Shown here one piece after another: positions 19,653 through 30,249 of a DNA stretch of 64,000 nt; positions within the stretch are counted from its first letter, which is position 1, and every line of letters starts with the position of its first letter. Under the pieces are notes generated by a model. The model saw only the letters and a program-made list of their open reading frames with translations. It was not told the origin of the DNA and did not search any database. Origin of the DNA: Pedobacter chitinilyticus (lineage in GTDB: Bacteria > Bacteroidota > Bacteroidia > Sphingobacteriales > Sphingobacteriaceae); the NCBI RefSeq assembly GCF_003313385.1, contig NZ_QMHN01000002.1:444603-508602 (forward strand), read 5' to 3'. The translations under genes were made by a program, and so were the position numbers.

Positions 19653-22600
19653 CTAGTCTAACGTAATATCTAAACCTAAGCCACGCAACTCGTGTACCAA
19701 TACGTTGAACGATTCTGGTACGCCTGGAGTTGGTAGGTTTTCGCCTTTAACAATGGCTTCGTAGGTTTTAGCTCTTCCAATAACATCATCAGATTTCACA
19801 GTCAAGATCTCTTGAAGGATATTAGCAGCACCAAATGCCTCTAATGCCCAAACCTCCATCTCACCAAAACGCTGACCACCGAACTGGGCTTTACCACCCA
19901 ATGGTTGTTGTGTAATTAATGAGTATGGTCCGATTGAACGGGCGTGCATCTTATCATCAACCATGTGACCTAATTTCAGCATGTAGATAATACCTACTGT
20001 AGTCGGTTGGTCAAATTTCTCGCCTGTTAAACCATTGTTTAAGTAAGTTCTACCAGAAGCTGGCAAACCTGCTTTAGCGATCCAATCTTCTACCTCATCG
20101 CTCTTAGCACCGTCAAAAATTGGCGTAGCAAATTTAACGCCCAATTCTTTACCAGCCCAAGCCAATACGGTTTCGTAGATTTGGCCCAAGTTCATACGTG
20201 AAGGTACACCTAGTGGGTTCAACACGATATCAACTGGTGTTCCATCGTCAAGGAATGGCATATCTTCGTCACGTACAATACGTGCAACAATACCTTTATT
20301 ACCGTGACGACCCGCCATCTTATCACCTACTTTTAGTTTACGTTTTTTAGCTACATAAACCTTAGCCATCTGAACAATTCCTGATGGAAGCTCATCACCA
20401 ACGCTGATCGCAAATTTATCACGTTTGTAAGCACCTAGTTCTTCGTTTACACGGATACCATAGTTGTGCAACAACATTTTGATTTGCTCATTTTTATCCT
20501 CGTCAGTAGTCCATTTATATGGATTGATGTGAGCATACTCTAAGTCCATCAACATTTTTTGCGTAAACTTAGCACCTTTAGCAATTAAAAGCTCTCTGTA
20601 TACGTTAAATACGCCTTGTGAAGTTTTACCGTTCACAATTTGGAATAACTTGTCAACTAACTCGTTTTTCAAGTTTTCCGTAGCAAGGTTGTATCTCTTA
20701 TCTAATTTCTCGATTGCTGATTTTTCTTCTGCTTTAGAAGTTTTCTTAGCTCTTGAGAATAACTTAGTATCAATAACTACACCTTTAATTGATGGAGGAG
20801 TTTTTAACGAAGCATCTTTAACATCACCAGCTTTGTCACCAAAGATGGCACGTAATAATTTCTCTTCTGGTGAAGGATCTGACTCTCCTTTTGGTGTAAT
20901 TTTACCAATAAGGATATCACCTTCTTTAACTTCAGCTCCAATACGGATGATACCGTTTTCATCAAGGTCTTTAGTAGCCTCCTCTGAAACGTTAGGAATA
21001 TCTGGAGTTAACTCCTCTTCACCACGTTTAGTATCACGCACTTCTAGTTCAAACTCTTCGATGTGTAATGAAGTAAAGATATCTTCTCTAACAATACGCT
21101 CGTTAATTACAATCGCATCCTCAAAGTTATATCCTTGCCAAGGCATGAAAGCTACTTTTAAGTTTCTTCCTAATGCCAACTCACCATCTTCAGTTGCATA
21201 ACCTTCACAAAGTACTTGTCCTTTAGTAACTTTTTGGCCTTTCTTAACGATCGGTTTTAAGTTAATACAAGTATTTTGGTTGGTTTTTTTGAACTTGGTT
21301 AATTTATAAGTTTTGCTATCGCCTTCGAAAGAAACTAAACGATCGTCATCGTTTCTTTCATATTTGATTACAATTTCATTCGCATCAACATATTCAACAA
21401 CACCAGCGCCTTCTGCATTGATCAAAGTTCTTGAGTCACGTGCAACACGACCTTCTAAACCTGTACCTACAATTGGTGCTTCAGGACGTAACAATGGTAC
21501 GGCCTGACGTTGCATGTTCGATCCCATCAACGCCCTGTTCGCATCATCATGCTCCAAGAAAGGAATCAATGAAGCTGCGATAGAGGTAATTTGGTTAGGT
21601 GCAATATCCATCAAGTCTAATTTCTCAGGCTCGATAATCGGGAAGTCACCCTCGTAACGTGCTTTAACACGTGGCGTAGAGAAATTACCTTTATCATCGT
21701 ACTGAGCATTAGCTTGAGCGATAGTTTTACCGTCCTCATCTTCTGCTGACAAGTAAATTACATCTTCGTTCATAGCTACTTTACCGTCCACTACCTTTTT
21801 GTAAGGAGTTTCGATAAAACCTAAGCTGTTGATTTTTGCGTGAACACAAAGTGATGAAATCAAACCGATGTTTGGTCCCTCTGGAGTTTCGATAGTACAC
21901 AAACGACCGTAGTGCGTATAGTGAACGTCACGAACCTCGAAACCTGCACGCTCACGAGATAGACCACCTGGACCTAAAGCTGAAAGACGACGCTTGTGCG
22001 TAATCTCCGCCAATGGGTTGGTTTGATCCATGAACTGTGATAGCTGGTTAGTACCAAAGAAAGAGTTGATTACAGATGACAATGTACGAGCATTGATTAA
22101 ATCTGTTGGAGTAAACACTTCGTTATCACGGATGTTCATACGCTCACGGATCGTTCTAGCCATACGAGCTAAACCTACACCAAATTGTGCGTATAACTGC
22201 TCACCTACCGTACGTACACGACGGTTTGATAAGTGGTCAATATCATCTACCTCTTCTTTTGAGTTGATCAATTTGATCAAATATTTAACGATAGCAATAA
22301 TATCAGCTTTCGTTAATACCTTTACATCATCAGGGGTATCCATTTTCAACTTACGGTTGATACGGTATCTACCCACATCACCTAAGTCATAACGCTTATC
22401 CGAGAAGAATAAACGCTCAATGATACCTCTTGCTGTTTCCTCATCAGGTGGTTCTGCGTTACGCAAAGCACGATAAATGTTCTCCACAGCCTCTTTTTCA
22501 GAGTTTGAAGTATCTTTTTGTAAAGTATTATATATAATGGTATAATCAGCTTGTGATGCACCATCATCTTTAGACAAGATAATGGTTTTAACACCAGCAT

Positions 22601-23456
22601 CGATGATTAAATCAATATGCTCGTCTTCTAAAATGGTATCCCTGTCTAAGATTACCTCGTTACGGTCAATAGAAACTACCTCACCAGTATCCTCATCCAC
22701 AAAATCCTCAACCCATTTTCTAAGTACCCTTGCAGCAAGTTTACGTCCGATATATTTCTTCAAACCAGACTTGCTAACTTTTACTTCATCAGCTAAATCG
22801 AAAAGCTCTAAGATATCTTTATCAGAATCATAACCAATAGCACGCAATAACGTAGTTACAGGAAATTTCTTTTTACGATCGATGTAAGCATACATAACGT
22901 TGTTAACGTCTGTAGCAAACTCAATCCAAGAACCTTTAAACGGAATTACACGGGCAGAATATAACTTGGTACCGTTGGTGTGGCGGCTTTGGCCAAAGAA
23001 CACACCTGGCGACCTGTGCAATTGCGATACAATTACACGTTCTGCACCGTTAATTACAAACGTACCTTTAGGAGTCATATAAGGAATGGTTCCTAAGTAT
23101 ACATCTTGAATAATGGTTTCAAAATCTTCGTGCTCAGCATCGTTACAAGAAAGCTTCAATTTAGCTTTCAATGGAACGCTGTAAGTTAGCCCACGGTCAA
23201 TACATTCAGGAATGTCATAACGAGGTGGGTCAATAAAATAATCTAGAAATTCTAAAACAAAGATGTTTCTAGAATCTGTGATTGGGAAGTTTTCAGCAAA
23301 CACTTTAAACAAACCTTCTGTGTGACGGTTATCTGAAGTAGTTTCGATCTGAAAAAATTCTCTAAATGATTGCAACTGCACATCCAGAAAATCTGGATAA
23401 TCGATAATGTGCTTACTACGTGCAAAATTTACTCTTTGGTCGACTTTATTTGCCAA
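19653..23456 (-). CDS. rpoB: RNA polymerase beta subunit
   Basis: A 1267-residue catalytic subunit of RNA polymerase. The rifampicin-binding region ([15 protein letters not shown], then [12 protein letters not shown]) has the wild-type residues expected of a drug-sensitive enzyme. Further conserved blocks include ETPEGPNIG and GRHGNKGIV. The start codon is TTG (plus-strand CAA at 23454-23456), giving the family N-terminus [15 protein letters not shown]; there is no ATG close by in frame. It lies 155 bases downstream of rplL with a strong hairpin between, and is followed by rpoC. Confidence 0.98.
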   Translation of the reverse strand: MANKVDQRVNFARSKHIIDYPDFLDVQLQSFREFFQIETTSDNRHTEGLFKVFAENFPITDSRNIFVLEFLDYFIDPPRYDIPECIDRGLTYSVPLKAKLKLSCNDAEHEDFETIIQDVYLGTIPYMTPKGTFVINGAERVIVSQLHRSPGVFFGQSRHTNGTKLYSARVIPFKGSWIEFATDVNNVMYAYIDRKKKFPVTTLLRAIGYDSDKDILELFDLADEVKVSKSGLKKYIGRKLAARVLRKWVEDFVDEDTGEVVSIDRNEVILDRDTILEDEHIDLIIDAGVKTIILSKDDGASQADYTIIYNTLQKDTSNSEKEAVENIYRALRNAEPPDEETARGIIERLFFSDKRYDLGDVGRYRINRKLKMDTPDDVKVLTKADIIAIVKYLIKLINSKEEVDDIDHLSNRRVRTVGEQLYAQFGVGLARMARTIRERMNIRDNEVFTPTDLINARTLSSVINSFFGTNQLSQFMDQTNPLAEITHKRRLSALGPGGLSRERAGFEVRDVHYTHYGRLCTIETPEGPNIGLISSLCVHAKINSLGFIETPYKKVVDGKVAMNEDVIYLSAEDEDGKTIAQANAQYDDKGNFSTPRVKARYEGDFPIIEPEKLDLMDIAPNQITSIAASLIPFLEHDDANRALMGSNMQRQAVPLLRPEAPIVGTGLEGRVARDSRTLINAEGAGVVEYVDANEIVIKYERNDDDRLVSFEGDSKTYKLTKFKKTNQNTCINLKPIVKKGQKVTKGQVLCEGYATEDGELALGRNLKVAFMPWQGYNFEDAIVINERIVREDIFTSLHIEEFELEVRDTKRGEEELTPDIPNVSEEATKDLDENGIIRIGAEVKEGDILIGKITPKGESDPSPEEKLLRAIFGDKAGDVKDASLKTPPSIKGVVIDTKLFSRAKKTSKAEEKSAIEKLDKRYNLATENLKNELVDKLFQIVNGKTSQGVFNVYRELLIAKGAKFTQKMLMDLEYAHINPYKWTTDEDKNEQIKMLLHNYGIRVNEELGAYKRDKFAISVGDELPSGIVQMAKVYVAKKRKLKVGDKMAGRHGNKGIVARIVRDEDMPFLDDGTPVDIVLNPLGVPSRMNLGQIYETVLAWAGKELGVKFATPIFDGAKSDEVEDWIAKAGLPASGRTYLNNGLTGEKFDQPTTVGIIYMLKLGHMVDDKMHARSIGPYSLITQQPLGGKAQFGGQRFGEMEVWALEAFGAANILQEILTVKSDDVIGRAKTYEAIVKGENLPTPGVPESFNVLVHELRGLGLDITLD

Positions 23457-23555
23457 GGGACTAAATTTAATTTAGTTTAAGAATAAACTATTTTTTGGTT
23501 TTTAAAAGGGAACATTTCATAAACCAAACAAAATGAAATGTTTATAAACGGGAAT

Positions 23556-23581
23556 AGACTCCAACTTTACAGTCGGAGTCT
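23556..23581 (-). promoter_or_regulatory. hairpin between rplL and rpoB (attenuator or processing site)
   Basis: On the minus strand GACTCCGACT pairs with AGTTGGAGTC (one G-U) around a 4-6 base loop. No clear T-run follows in the rpoB direction, so partial termination or RNase III-type processing is more likely than full termination. Enteric bacteria have an attenuator and RNase III site at the same place; function here is inferred. Confidence 0.65.
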
Positions 23582-23611
23582 TTTCTTTTGAGTTTTGTTA
23601 AAATTAAGTGA

Positions 23612-23989
23612 TTACTTAATCTCAACTACAGCTCCAGCTTCTTCTAATTGTTTTTTAAGAGCTTCTGCTTCGTCTTTAGCAACACCTGATTTCAATTCTT
23701 TAGGTGCACCGTCAACTAGGTCTTTAGCTTCTTTCAAACCTAAACCAGTTAAGTCTTTAACCAATTTAACAACTGCTAATTTTTGACCACCAGCATCTTT
23801 CAAGATTACATCAAAAGATGTTTTCTCTTCAACTGCAGCAGCTTCACCACCAGCAGCAGGAGCAGCTACAGCTACTGCAGCAGCAGCAGGCTCGATACCA
23901 TACTCGTCTTTTAAGATTTGAGCTAATTCATTAACTTCTTTAACTGTTAAGTTTACTAATTGCTCAGCAAACGCTTTTAAATCTGCCAT
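23612..23989 (-). CDS. rplL: ribosomal protein bL12 (L7/L12)
   Basis: A 125-residue acidic stalk protein. It has an N-terminal helical dimerisation segment (residues 1-35), an Ala/Gly-rich hinge ([17 protein letters not shown]) and the globular C-terminal domain with [13 protein letters not shown], which recruits translation factors. It follows rplJ by 65 bases, the usual L10-L12 pair. Confidence 0.97.
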   Translation of the reverse strand: MADLKAFAEQLVNLTVKEVNELAQILKDEYGIEPAAAAVAVAAPAAGGEAAAVEEKTSFDVILKDAGGQKLAVVKLVKDLTGLGLKEAKDLVDGAPKELKSGVAKDEAEALKKQLEEAGAVVEIK

Positions 23990-24054
23990 TTTATTAAGAT
24001 TTTAAAATTTTACGTAATTGTTGTTTGTTTAAATACGAACTTATCAGGTGTTCG

Positions 24055-24579
24055 TTAACCTCTTTCTTGTAATGTTTTAACAATACCTGCGATTTTACCG
24101 CCGCCTGATTGTAACGCAGACACAACATTTTTAGCTGGTGATTGTAATAGACCAATGATTTCGCCAATAAGTTCTTCTCTTGATTTAAGACTTACTAATG
24201 CATCTAATTGGTTATCGCCAACGAAGATTGCTGAATCGATGTATGCGCCTTTCAATTGAGGCTTGTCTTCACCTTTTCCTTTTCTTAGTGATTTGATCAG
24301 CTTAGCTGGACCGTTACCCACTTTAGAAAATAATAAGGCTGATTGACCTTTTAATGCTGGGAAGATATCTGATGAGTCGCCTTCTAATCCATCGATCGCA
24401 ATTTTGATCAATGTATTTTTCGCTACTTTCATTTCGATACCACTTTCGAAACATTTGCGACGGATGTTATTTACTTTTTCAACAGATAAGCCAGAGGTAT
24501 CAGCAATATAAAAATTGCCATACTCTTGCATTTTCGCTTGTAGAGCTAAAACTACTTCTTGTTTTTCTTCTCTGTTCAT
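24055..24579 (-). CDS. rplJ: ribosomal protein uL10
   Basis: A 174-residue protein that anchors the L12 stalk on the 50S subunit. The N-terminal region includes YGNFYIADTSGLSVE and the C-terminal helix for L12 binding. It starts 2 bases after the rplA stop, so no separate L10 leader fits between them; any L10 autoregulation must act elsewhere or through coupling. Confidence 0.96.
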   Translation of the reverse strand: MNREEKQEVVLALQAKMQEYGNFYIADTSGLSVEKVNNIRRKCFESGIEMKVAKNTLIKIAIDGLEGDSSDIFPALKGQSALLFSKVGNGPAKLIKSLRKGKGEDKPQLKGAYIDSAIFVGDNQLDALVSLKSREELIGEIIGLLQSPAKNVVSALQSGGGKIAGIVKTLQERG

Positions 24580-24581
24580 AA

Positions 24582-25280
24582 TTAGATCCCCGCTACTGAT
24601 TTAGTTTCTACTGAAATTCCAGGACTCATTGTAGAAGACACGTGAATGCTCTTGAAATAAGTTCCTTTTGCTGCAGAAGGTTTTAATTTTGAGATCGTTT
24701 GAAGTACTTCTAACGCGTTCTCGTATAATTTCTCCGGAGAGAATGATACTTTACCTATTGAAGCGTGAATGATACCAGTTTTGTCAACTTTAAAATCGAT
24801 CTTACCACCTTTTACATCAGTTACAGCTTTACCAACTTCGTTAGTTACTGTACCTGATTTCGGGTTTGGCATTAAGTTACGTGGACCTAAAACACGGCCC
24901 AACTTACCAACTTTTGCCATACACGCAGGCGTAGTGATAATAATGTCTACATCTGTCCAACCACCTTCAATTTTAGCAACATACTCGTCTAAACCTACGA
25001 AATCTGCTCCTGCTGCTTTAGCTTCTTCTTCCTTATCGGGAGTTACCAAAGCTAAAACGCGAACAGTTTTACCGGTACCGTGAGGTAAAGTAGCTATACC
25101 ACGAACCATCTGATTGGCTTTACGAGGATCTACTCCTAACGCTACATCGATATCAACCGATGCATCGAACTTAGTAGTAGTAATCTCTTTAACCAAAGCA
25201 GATGCTTCTTTTAAGGAATAAGACTTACCGGCTTCTAGTTTAGCGTGTGCTATTTTTTGATTTTTTGTTAACTTAGCCAC
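24582..25280 (-). CDS. rplA: ribosomal protein uL1
   Basis: A 232-residue L1-stalk protein of the 50S subunit, with the conserved segments [32 protein letters not shown] and GTVT. L1 is the classical translational repressor of the rplK-rplA pair. The start codon is GTG (plus-strand CAC at 25278-25280) giving MAKLTKNQK; it lies 26 bases after rplK. Confidence 0.97.
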   Translation of the reverse strand: MAKLTKNQKIAHAKLEAGKSYSLKEASALVKEITTTKFDASVDIDVALGVDPRKANQMVRGIATLPHGTGKTVRVLALVTPDKEEEAKAAGADFVGLDEYVAKIEGGWTDVDIIITTPACMAKVGKLGRVLGPRNLMPNPKSGTVTNEVGKAVTDVKGGKIDFKVDKTGIIHASIGKVSFSPEKLYENALEVLQTISKLKPSAAKGTYFKSIHVSSTMSPGISVETKSVAGI

Positions 25281-25306
25281 TAGTGTAAACTGTTAATGTT
25301 AAATAA

Positions 25307-25747
25307 TTAGTTAAAAGGCGCATCACCTGAAACAGTGATACCCATACTACGTGCTGTACCAGCAACCATACTCATTGCTGATTCGATAGTAAATGCGTTT
25401 AAATCAGGCATTTTATCTTCAGCAATTGCCTTAACTTGATCCCAAGTCACCGATCCAACTTTTTTACGGTTAGGCTCAGCAGAACCACTCTGCAATTTAG
25501 TAGCATCCAATAATTGGATAGCAACTGGAGGGGTTTTGATGATGAAATCGAAAGACTTGTCAGCATATACAGTAATTACAACTGGTAAAACTTTACCTGG
25601 CTTATCTTGGGTACGAGCATTGAATTGTTTACAAAACTCCATGATGTTCACACCTTTAGCACCTAATGCAGGTCCTACTGGTGGCGATGGGTTTGCAGCT
25701 CCGCCTTTGATCTGTAATTTGATCATCGCACTGACTTCTTTTGCCAT
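25307..25747 (-). CDS. rplK: ribosomal protein uL11
   Basis: A 146-residue protein of the GTPase-associated centre. Conserved N-terminal segment [20 protein letters not shown] and C-terminal rRNA-binding domain with GTARSMGI. It follows the terminator-like hairpin at 25836-25869 and is the first gene of the L11-L1-L10-L12-RpoBC block. Confidence 0.97.
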   Translation of the reverse strand: MAKEVSAMIKLQIKGGAANPSPPVGPALGAKGVNIMEFCKQFNARTQDKPGKVLPVVITVYADKSFDFIIKTPPVAIQLLDATKLQSGSAEPNRKKVGSVTWDQVKAIAEDKMPDLNAFTIESAMSMVAGTARSMGITVSGDAPFN

Positions 25748-25835
25748 TTTTTGTTTTTGTTTAATTAAAACTCAATGTTAAATTTTGGAAGCAATGTAAC
25801 ATTTAAGATCCCTTTGAATGTATTATAACGCAAAA

Positions 25836-25869
25836 AGGACTGCAAAGATATAAATTATCTTGCAGTCCT
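25836..25869 (-). terminator. terminator-like hairpin between nusG and rplK
   Basis: AGGACTGCAAGATA and TATCTTTGCAGTCCT pair on the minus strand and are followed by five T. A TATAAT-like stretch comes directly after it. It probably terminates or attenuates secE-nusG transcription ahead of a promoter for rplK. Confidence 0.7.
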
Positions 25870-25893
25870 ACAATACTTTTATTAAAAAAATTA

Positions 25894-26436
25894 TTATTCT
25901 TTTTCTACTTGCATATAGTTAAGCTCAAGTGGCGTTTTACGCCCGAAGATCTTAACCATTACTTTCAACTTTTTCTTCTCTTCGTTAACCTCTTCAATGA
26001 TACCCGTAAAACCGTTGAAAGGACCATCCATTACTTTTACATTTTCTCCAACATAGTAAGCAACGTTCATGGTTTCACTTTGCTGGCTCATTTCATCAAC
26101 CTTACCTAAAATACGGTTAACTTCTGCCTGTCTCATTGGAATTGGATTACCAGCTTTATCACCCAAAAATCCAATTACACTATTAATTCCTTTAATGATG
26201 TGTTCCAATTCGCCATCCAAAGCCGCCTCCATCAAAACATAACCTGGATAATAGTTACGCTCCTTCGCAATCTTTTTACCATCTTTCATTTGATAGTACT
26301 TCTCTGTTGGGATTAGTACTTGCGGAACTAGATGAGAAACTCCTAAACGGCTAATCTCAGAATCGATATACTGTTTTACTTTCTTCTCTTTACCACTTAC
26401 CGCTCTAACAACGTACCATTTTAGCTGATCGTTCAT
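25894..26436 (-). CDS. nusG: transcription termination/antitermination factor NusG
   Basis: A 180-residue two-domain protein: NGN domain ([15 protein letters not shown] at the start, [10 protein letters not shown] near residue 85) and C-terminal KOW domain ([21 protein letters not shown]). It binds RNA polymerase and links it to ribosomes or Rho. It starts 14 bases after secE, the classical secE-nusG operon. Confidence 0.97.
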   Translation of the reverse strand: MNDQLKWYVVRAVSGKEKKVKQYIDSEISRLGVSHLVPQVLIPTEKYYQMKDGKKIAKERNYYPGYVLMEAALDGELEHIIKGINSVIGFLGDKAGNPIPMRQAEVNRILGKVDEMSQQSETMNVAYYVGENVKVMDGPFNGFTGIIEEVNEEKKKLKVMVKIFGRKTPLELNYMQVEKE

Positions 26437-26450
26437 CTAATAATCTAATT

Positions 26451-26642
26451 TTAAAGTGAATTGTAAAAAGTTTCAAGAACAAAATTGGCACCTTTATCCA
26501 TAGCCAAAATAACTAAGGAAATAATCGCTGATGCTACAAGCACCAAAACTGCCGAATTTTGCAAATCACCCCAAGTAGGCCAAGTTACCTTTTGGGTCAT
26601 TTCTTCGTACGATTCTTTTATAAACTGAACTAACTTAGCCAT
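26451..26642 (-). CDS. secE: preprotein translocase subunit SecE
   Basis: A 63-residue single-span SecE of the short bacterial type: an amphipathic N-terminal helix with the conserved EMTQKVTWPTW segment, followed by one membrane span (SAVLVLVASAIISLVILAM). It stabilises SecY in the SecYEG channel. Its upstream spacer contains a 7-nt periodic inverted repeat between it and the tRNA-Trp gene. Confidence 0.96.
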   Translation of the reverse strand: MAKLVQFIKESYEEMTQKVTWPTWGDLQNSAVLVLVASAIISLVILAMDKGANFVLETFYNSL

Positions 26643-26747
26643 ATTTTAATTGTTGAAGGTGTGAATGACTAAATGAGTGAATGATCATATCTGAAAGTAA
26701 CTTTCAAATCAACCATCCACTCATTCAAATTTTCAATCATTATTTAG

Positions 26748-26818
26748 CACGGGAACAAGGATTCGAACCCTGATCAAAGGTTTTGGAGACCTCTATTCTA
26801 CCATTGAACTATTCCCGT
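26748..26818 (-). tRNA. tRNA-Trp (anticodon CCA)
   Basis: A full cloverleaf on the minus strand: acceptor ACGGGAA/TTCCCGT, anticodon stem GAGGT/ACCTT with loop CTCCAAA (anticodon CCA), T-arm with TTCGAAT, discriminator G. CCA is not encoded. It lies between tuf and secE. Confidence 0.95.
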
Positions 26819-26823
26819 GGATA

Positions 26824-26861
26824 AAATTAGCTAATCAGCATATAAGCCAATTAGCTAATTT
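26824..26861. repeat. inverted repeat between tuf and tRNA-Trp
   Basis: AAATTAGCTAAT and ATTAGCTAATTT form a perfect 12-bp stem with a 14-base loop. It may be a terminator remnant or tRNA-processing hairpin. A similar sequence with the TTAGCTAA core lies between the Gly and Tyr tRNA genes (28397-28434). Confidence 0.7.
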
Positions 26862-26879
26862 CTATGTTATAGCTATTAA

Positions 26880-28067
26880 TTAAGCTAAGATTTCAGTTAC
26901 CTGACCAGCACCTACTGTTCTACCACCTTCACGGATAGCGAAACGTAGACCTTTTTCCATTGCGATAGCGTTGATCAACTTAACAGTGATGGTAACGTTA
27001 TCACCTGGCATAACCATTTCAGTACCTTCAGCTAGTGAAATTTCACCAGTTACGTCTGTAGTACGGAAATAGAACTGAGGACGGTATTTGTTGAAGAATG
27101 GAGTGTGACGACCACCTTCTGCTTTTGACAATACGTAAACCTCTGCTTTGAAATCAGTATGAGGAGTTACTGAACCTGGTTTACAGATTACCATACCACG
27201 ACGGATATCAGTTTTCTCAATACCACGTAACAATAAACCTACGTTATCACCAGCTTCACCGTAATCTAAGATTTTACGGAACATCTCAACACCAGTTACG
27301 GTTGATTTCAAGTTCTCAGCACCCATACCTAGGATCTCAACTGGATCACCAGAGTTGATTACACCACGCTCAATACGACCAGTAGCTACAGTACCACGAC
27401 CAGTGATTGAGAATACGTCTTCAACAGGCATCAAGAAAGGAAGATCTGTCAAACGTGGAGGGATTGGGATGTAGTTATCTACAGCTTCCATTAACTCCAT
27501 GATTTTAGCTACCCATTTAGGATCGCCGTTCAAACCACCTAGAGCAGAACCTTGGATAACTGGAATGTCATCACCTGGGAACTCATAGAATGATAATAAT
27601 TCACGAACTTCCATTTCAACAAGCTCTAACAACTCAGGGTCGTCAACCATGTCAACTTTGTTCATGAATACTACAAGCGCAGGTACACCTACTTGACGAG
27701 CCAAAAGAATGTGCTCACGAGTTTGAGGCATAGGACCATCAGTTGCAGCTACTACGATGATAGCACCGTCCATTTGAGCAGCACCAGTAACCATGTTTTT
27801 CACGTAATCCGCGTGACCTGGACAGTCAACGTGTGCGTAGTGACGGTTAGCTGTTGAATACTCAACGTGTGCAGTGTTGATAGTGATACCTCTTTCTTTT
27901 TCCTCTGGAGCAGAGTCAATTGAATCGAATGAACGTGCCTCAGATAAACCTGCATCAGCTAACACTTTAGTGATTGCTGCTGTCAAAGTTGTTTTACCGT
28001 GGTCAACGTGACCGATTGTACCGATGTTTAAGTGCGGCTTACTGCGGTCAAACTTTTCTTTTGCCAT
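26880..28067 (-). CDS. tuf: elongation factor Tu
   Basis: A 395-residue GTPase that delivers aminoacyl-tRNA to the ribosome. G motifs: GHVDHGKT (residues 19-26), DCPGHADY and NKVDMVDD; the ERGITI effector region is present. Full length. It lies inside the tRNA cluster, the classic tufB position, and has its own likely promoter at 28171-28178. Confidence 0.98.
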   Translation of the reverse strand: MAKEKFDRSKPHLNIGTIGHVDHGKTTLTAAITKVLADAGLSEARSFDSIDSAPEEKERGITINTAHVEYSTANRHYAHVDCPGHADYVKNMVTGAAQMDGAIIVVAATDGPMPQTREHILLARQVGVPALVVFMNKVDMVDDPELLELVEMEVRELLSFYEFPGDDIPVIQGSALGGLNGDPKWVAKIMELMEAVDNYIPIPPRLTDLPFLMPVEDVFSITGRGTVATGRIERGVINSGDPVEILGMGAENLKSTVTGVEMFRKILDYGEAGDNVGLLLRGIEKTDIRRGMVICKPGSVTPHTDFKAEVYVLSKAEGGRHTPFFNKYRPQFYFRTTDVTGEISLAEGTEMVMPGDNVTITVKLINAIAMEKGLRFAIREGGRTVGAGQVTEILA

Positions 28068-28170
28068 TTTTTTATACTTATTAGTAGGTTAAAATTTTTT
28101 ATTTAATTATTGCTTTGATACAATTTCAATACAAAAAACCCTGTTCCTTCTGTATTTTCAACAGACTAAA

Positions 28171-28178
28171 CAAAGTTA
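28171..28178 (-). promoter_or_regulatory. -7 promoter box of tuf
   Basis: TAACTTTG on the minus strand matches TAnnTTTG. A TTTG lies 17 bases upstream, within the 3' end of the tRNA-Thr gene, and could serve as the -33 element. Confidence 0.55.
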
Positions 28179-28192
28179 TTTAGTTGTTTTTG

Positions 28193-28264
<72 letters not shown>

Positions 28265-28320
28265 TTTTTAACTTTCAGCTCATTAGTTCATTGGCCATTT
28301 TACACTAATGAACTCCCAAG

Positions 28321-28393
28321 AGCGGAAGACGAGGTTCGAACTCGCGACCTATAGCTTGGAAGGCTATCGCTCTACCAACTGAGCTACTTCCGC
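28321..28393 (-). tRNA. tRNA-Gly (anticodon TCC)
   Basis: 73-nt cloverleaf: acceptor GCGGAAG/CTTCCGC, anticodon stem ATAGC/GCTAT with loop CTTCCAA (TCC), T-loop TTCGAAC, discriminator T. Confidence 0.95.
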
Positions 28394-28442
28394 TTATCAA
28401 TTAGCTAATGATCAAATTAATGAATTAGCTAATAAAAAATGG

Positions 28443-28525
28443 TGGGGAGAGAAGGATTCGAACCTTCGAAGTCTTGCGACAACAGAGTTACAGTCTGTCC
28501 CATTTGGCCACTCTGGTATCTCCCC
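28443..28525 (-). tRNA. tRNA-Tyr (anticodon GTA)
   Basis: 83-nt class II cloverleaf with a long variable arm: acceptor GGGGAGA/TCTCCCC, anticodon stem ACAGA/TCTGT with loop CTGTAAC (GTA), T-loop TTCGAAT, discriminator A. Confidence 0.95.
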
Positions 28526-28562
28526 CCTTTTACTCCAAAATTGACATCCTGAAATAAAAAAG

Positions 28563-28635
<73 letters not shown>

Positions 28636-28660
28636 TTTTATCTTTTTTTTTAATGTGGGG

Positions 28661-28668
28661 CAAATATA
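28661..28668 (-). promoter_or_regulatory. proximal -7 box of the tRNA-tuf cluster
   Basis: TATATTTG on the minus strand, an exact TAnnTTTG match about 26 bases before the first tRNA. A second identical octamer lies at 28778-28785. Confidence 0.6.
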
Positions 28669-28777
28669 TAAAAATTTGTATTCTTACCTATATGCGATCA
28701 CATTTTTTTTATTTTTTCATCTCTTCACAGAACAAGCATTTCTTTTGGAGCAGCTACCCCGTTTCCGAAATGGAATG

Positions 28778-28785
28778 CAAATATA
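28778..28785 (-). promoter_or_regulatory. distal -7 box of the tRNA-tuf cluster
   Basis: TATATTTG on the minus strand, identical to the proximal box 117 bases downstream, suggesting tandem promoters for this highly expressed cluster. The stretch between hpf and the tRNAs holds only these boxes and the hpf terminator. Confidence 0.5.
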
Positions 28786-28821
28786 CACGCATTATTGTTA
28801 GCTGCAAATATTTTTTCAAAA

Positions 28822-28849
28822 AAAATTGGCGGGTAATGCCCGCCAATTT
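28822..28849 (-). terminator. terminator of xerC-hpf
   Basis: AAATTGGCGGG-TAAT-GCCCGCCAATTT, a strong GC-rich stem with a T-run on the minus strand, about 30 bases after the hpf stop. Confidence 0.9.
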
Positions 28850-28879
28850 CATACAATAATAATATTTCAAAATAGAACT

Positions 28880-29227
28880 CTAATAATCAGCCACTTCACC
28901 GTTGGCTAAAATTGTTTTGTGTTCACTTAATTTTGCTCGGGTTTTGTCTTTATGTTTAGTAATCTGTTTTTTTAACGATTCAATTGCAAGATCTGTTGCT
29001 TCTTCAAATGTTTTGCATTGCTCCTTGGCAAACATCGTTCCGCCTGGCACAATGAGTTTCACCTCACTTATTTTGTTGGCCTCATCTTCTACGTTCTCTA
29101 GTTTTAGATATACTTCGCCACTTATAATCTGATCAAAAAATTGATCTAATTTATCTACTTTTTTCTGAATAAACTCCAATAGCTTCTTGTCTGCATTAAA
29201 ATGGATAGACTGCACTCTGATTTTCAT
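28880..29227 (-). CDS. hpf: ribosome hibernation promoting factor (short form)
   Basis: A 115-residue HPF/RaiA family protein (MKIRVQSIHFNADKKL, beta-alpha-beta-beta-beta-alpha pattern, lysine-rich second helix SLKKQITKHKDKTR). It binds the decoding region of idle 30S subunits. It has only the N-terminal domain; the long-form dimerisation domain is absent. It lies 13 bases after xerC. Unusually for this phylum, a strong Shine-Dalgarno AAGGAGG stands at 29232-29238, four bases before the ATG. Confidence 0.92.
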   Translation of the reverse strand: MKIRVQSIHFNADKKLLEFIQKKVDKLDQFFDQIISGEVYLKLENVEDEANKISEVKLIVPGGTMFAKEQCKTFEEATDLAIESLKKQITKHKDKTRAKLSEHKTILANGEVADY

Positions 29228-29231
29228 TTTT

Positions 29232-29238
29232 CCTCCTT
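29232..29238 (-). promoter_or_regulatory. strong Shine-Dalgarno sequence of hpf
   Basis: AAGGAGG on the minus strand with a 4-base spacer to the ATG. Bacteroidota genes rarely use such sequences because their 16S rRNA 3' end is sequestered on the ribosome; only rpsU in this window has a comparable one. Confidence 0.8.
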
Positions 29239-29240
29239 TT

Positions 29241-30125
29241 TTACGCCCTAGGATGGGCTTGTTTATAAATGGACTTTAATCTTTCAACTGAATTGTGTGT
29301 ATATACTTGCGTTGCCGCTAAACTGGCGTGTCCTAGCAATTCTTTGATTGCATTTAGGTCTGCACCACGATTTAGCAAACTGCTGGCAAACGAATGCCTC
29401 AATACGTGAGGACTTTTTTTATCTTGTGTTGATATTAATTTCAAACAACTATTCACAATACGATAGATGAGCTGTGGGTAAGCTTGGCTACCACTATTGG
29501 TAACGATTAAATAAGCGCTTTTGTTGTCAAAATTTTGCAATGCTTTTAGGGCGATGAAATCCGACAATGCTTTCATCAATGGTCGGTGCAAGGGAATAAT
29601 TCTTTGTTTACTTCTCTTACCCAGCACTTTAACTGTCGATTCGTAGGCATTCACATCCTCATCTTTGAGGTTGATCAGCTCTGCCAAACGCATCCCAGTA
29701 CCAAATAAAATTTCTACCACTATTTTGTCCCGTTGCCCAGAAAAGGAATCATCAAAGCTGTGTTCGTGATCTAACAGCTCATCCATTTTTACATCTTCTA
29801 CAAAAACAGGAAGTTTTTTAGGCGTTTTTAAGGTCCTCACCAATCGGGTAGGATTATCATTGATCACTCCTTCCCTATGCAAAAATTTGTAGAAACTTTT
29901 TAAAGATGATAGTTTTCTATTGACAGCACTTTCGACCAATCCTTTTTCAAGTTGGGCCACCATGAAATTTTTAATATGGAAACTAGCAGCTTTTTCTATT
30001 TGGTCAATCGATTCTTTTTTTAGAAAATCTTCATATTGCAACAAATCCGTACGATACGATTGTAAGGTGTGTGGCGAGTAACGCTTTTCATACTGTAAAT
30101 ATGTTAGAAAATCGTTGATTGACAT
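29241..30125 (-). CDS. xerC: tyrosine recombinase XerC
   Basis: A 294-residue tyrosine recombinase. It has an N-terminal SAM-like core-binding domain (YEKRYSPHTLQSYRTDL) and a C-terminal catalytic domain with Arg in GTGMRLAELINL, HVLRHSFAS, GHASLAATQVYTH and the nucleophilic Tyr near the end. With XerD it resolves chromosome dimers at dif. Size, lack of nearby phage or element genes, and the position before hpf indicate a housekeeping recombinase rather than an integrase. XerC versus XerD cannot be proved by eye. Confidence 0.88.
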   Translation of the reverse strand: MSINDFLTYLQYEKRYSPHTLQSYRTDLLQYEDFLKKESIDQIEKAASFHIKNFMVAQLEKGLVESAVNRKLSSLKSFYKFLHREGVINDNPTRLVRTLKTPKKLPVFVEDVKMDELLDHEHSFDDSFSGQRDKIVVEILFGTGMRLAELINLKDEDVNAYESTVKVLGKRSKQRIIPLHRPLMKALSDFIALKALQNFDNKSAYLIVTNSGSQAYPQLIYRIVNSCLKLISTQDKKSPHVLRHSFASSLLNRGADLNAIKELLGHASLAATQVYTHNSVERLKSIYKQAHPRA

Positions 30126-30197
30126 ATTACATTTTCAGATTGGTTGACGAGTCAATTTAGGAAAAAAAGAACATCAAACAAGTTTTTTTCACAAAAA

Positions 30198-30225
30198 AAA
30201 TGCCCCCAAATTTTTGGGGGCATTT
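30198..30225 (-). terminator. rpsU terminator
   Basis: AAATGCCCCCAAA-TTT-TTGGGGGCATTT followed by a T-run on the minus strand, 25 bases after the rpsU stop. Confidence 0.9.
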
Positions 30226-30249
30226 ATATATCTGTGATCCAGACCAGAA

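Noticed and set aside
20650..21201. 183-residue plus-strand ORF opposite rpoB
   Set aside because: Antisense shadow of a highly conserved coding region with no separate signals.
24580..24581. L10-leader RNA upstream of rplJ
   Set aside because: Only two bases separate rplA and rplJ, so no leader of the known type can be present there.
28653..28859. 68-residue plus-strand ORF between the tRNA cluster and hpf
   Set aside because: Covers the promoters of the tRNA cluster and the hpf terminator; composition is A/T-rich spacer, no family.
29241..30125. Mobile-element integrase
   Set aside because: Sequence and setting are those of housekeeping XerC; no att-like direct repeats or cargo genes around it.
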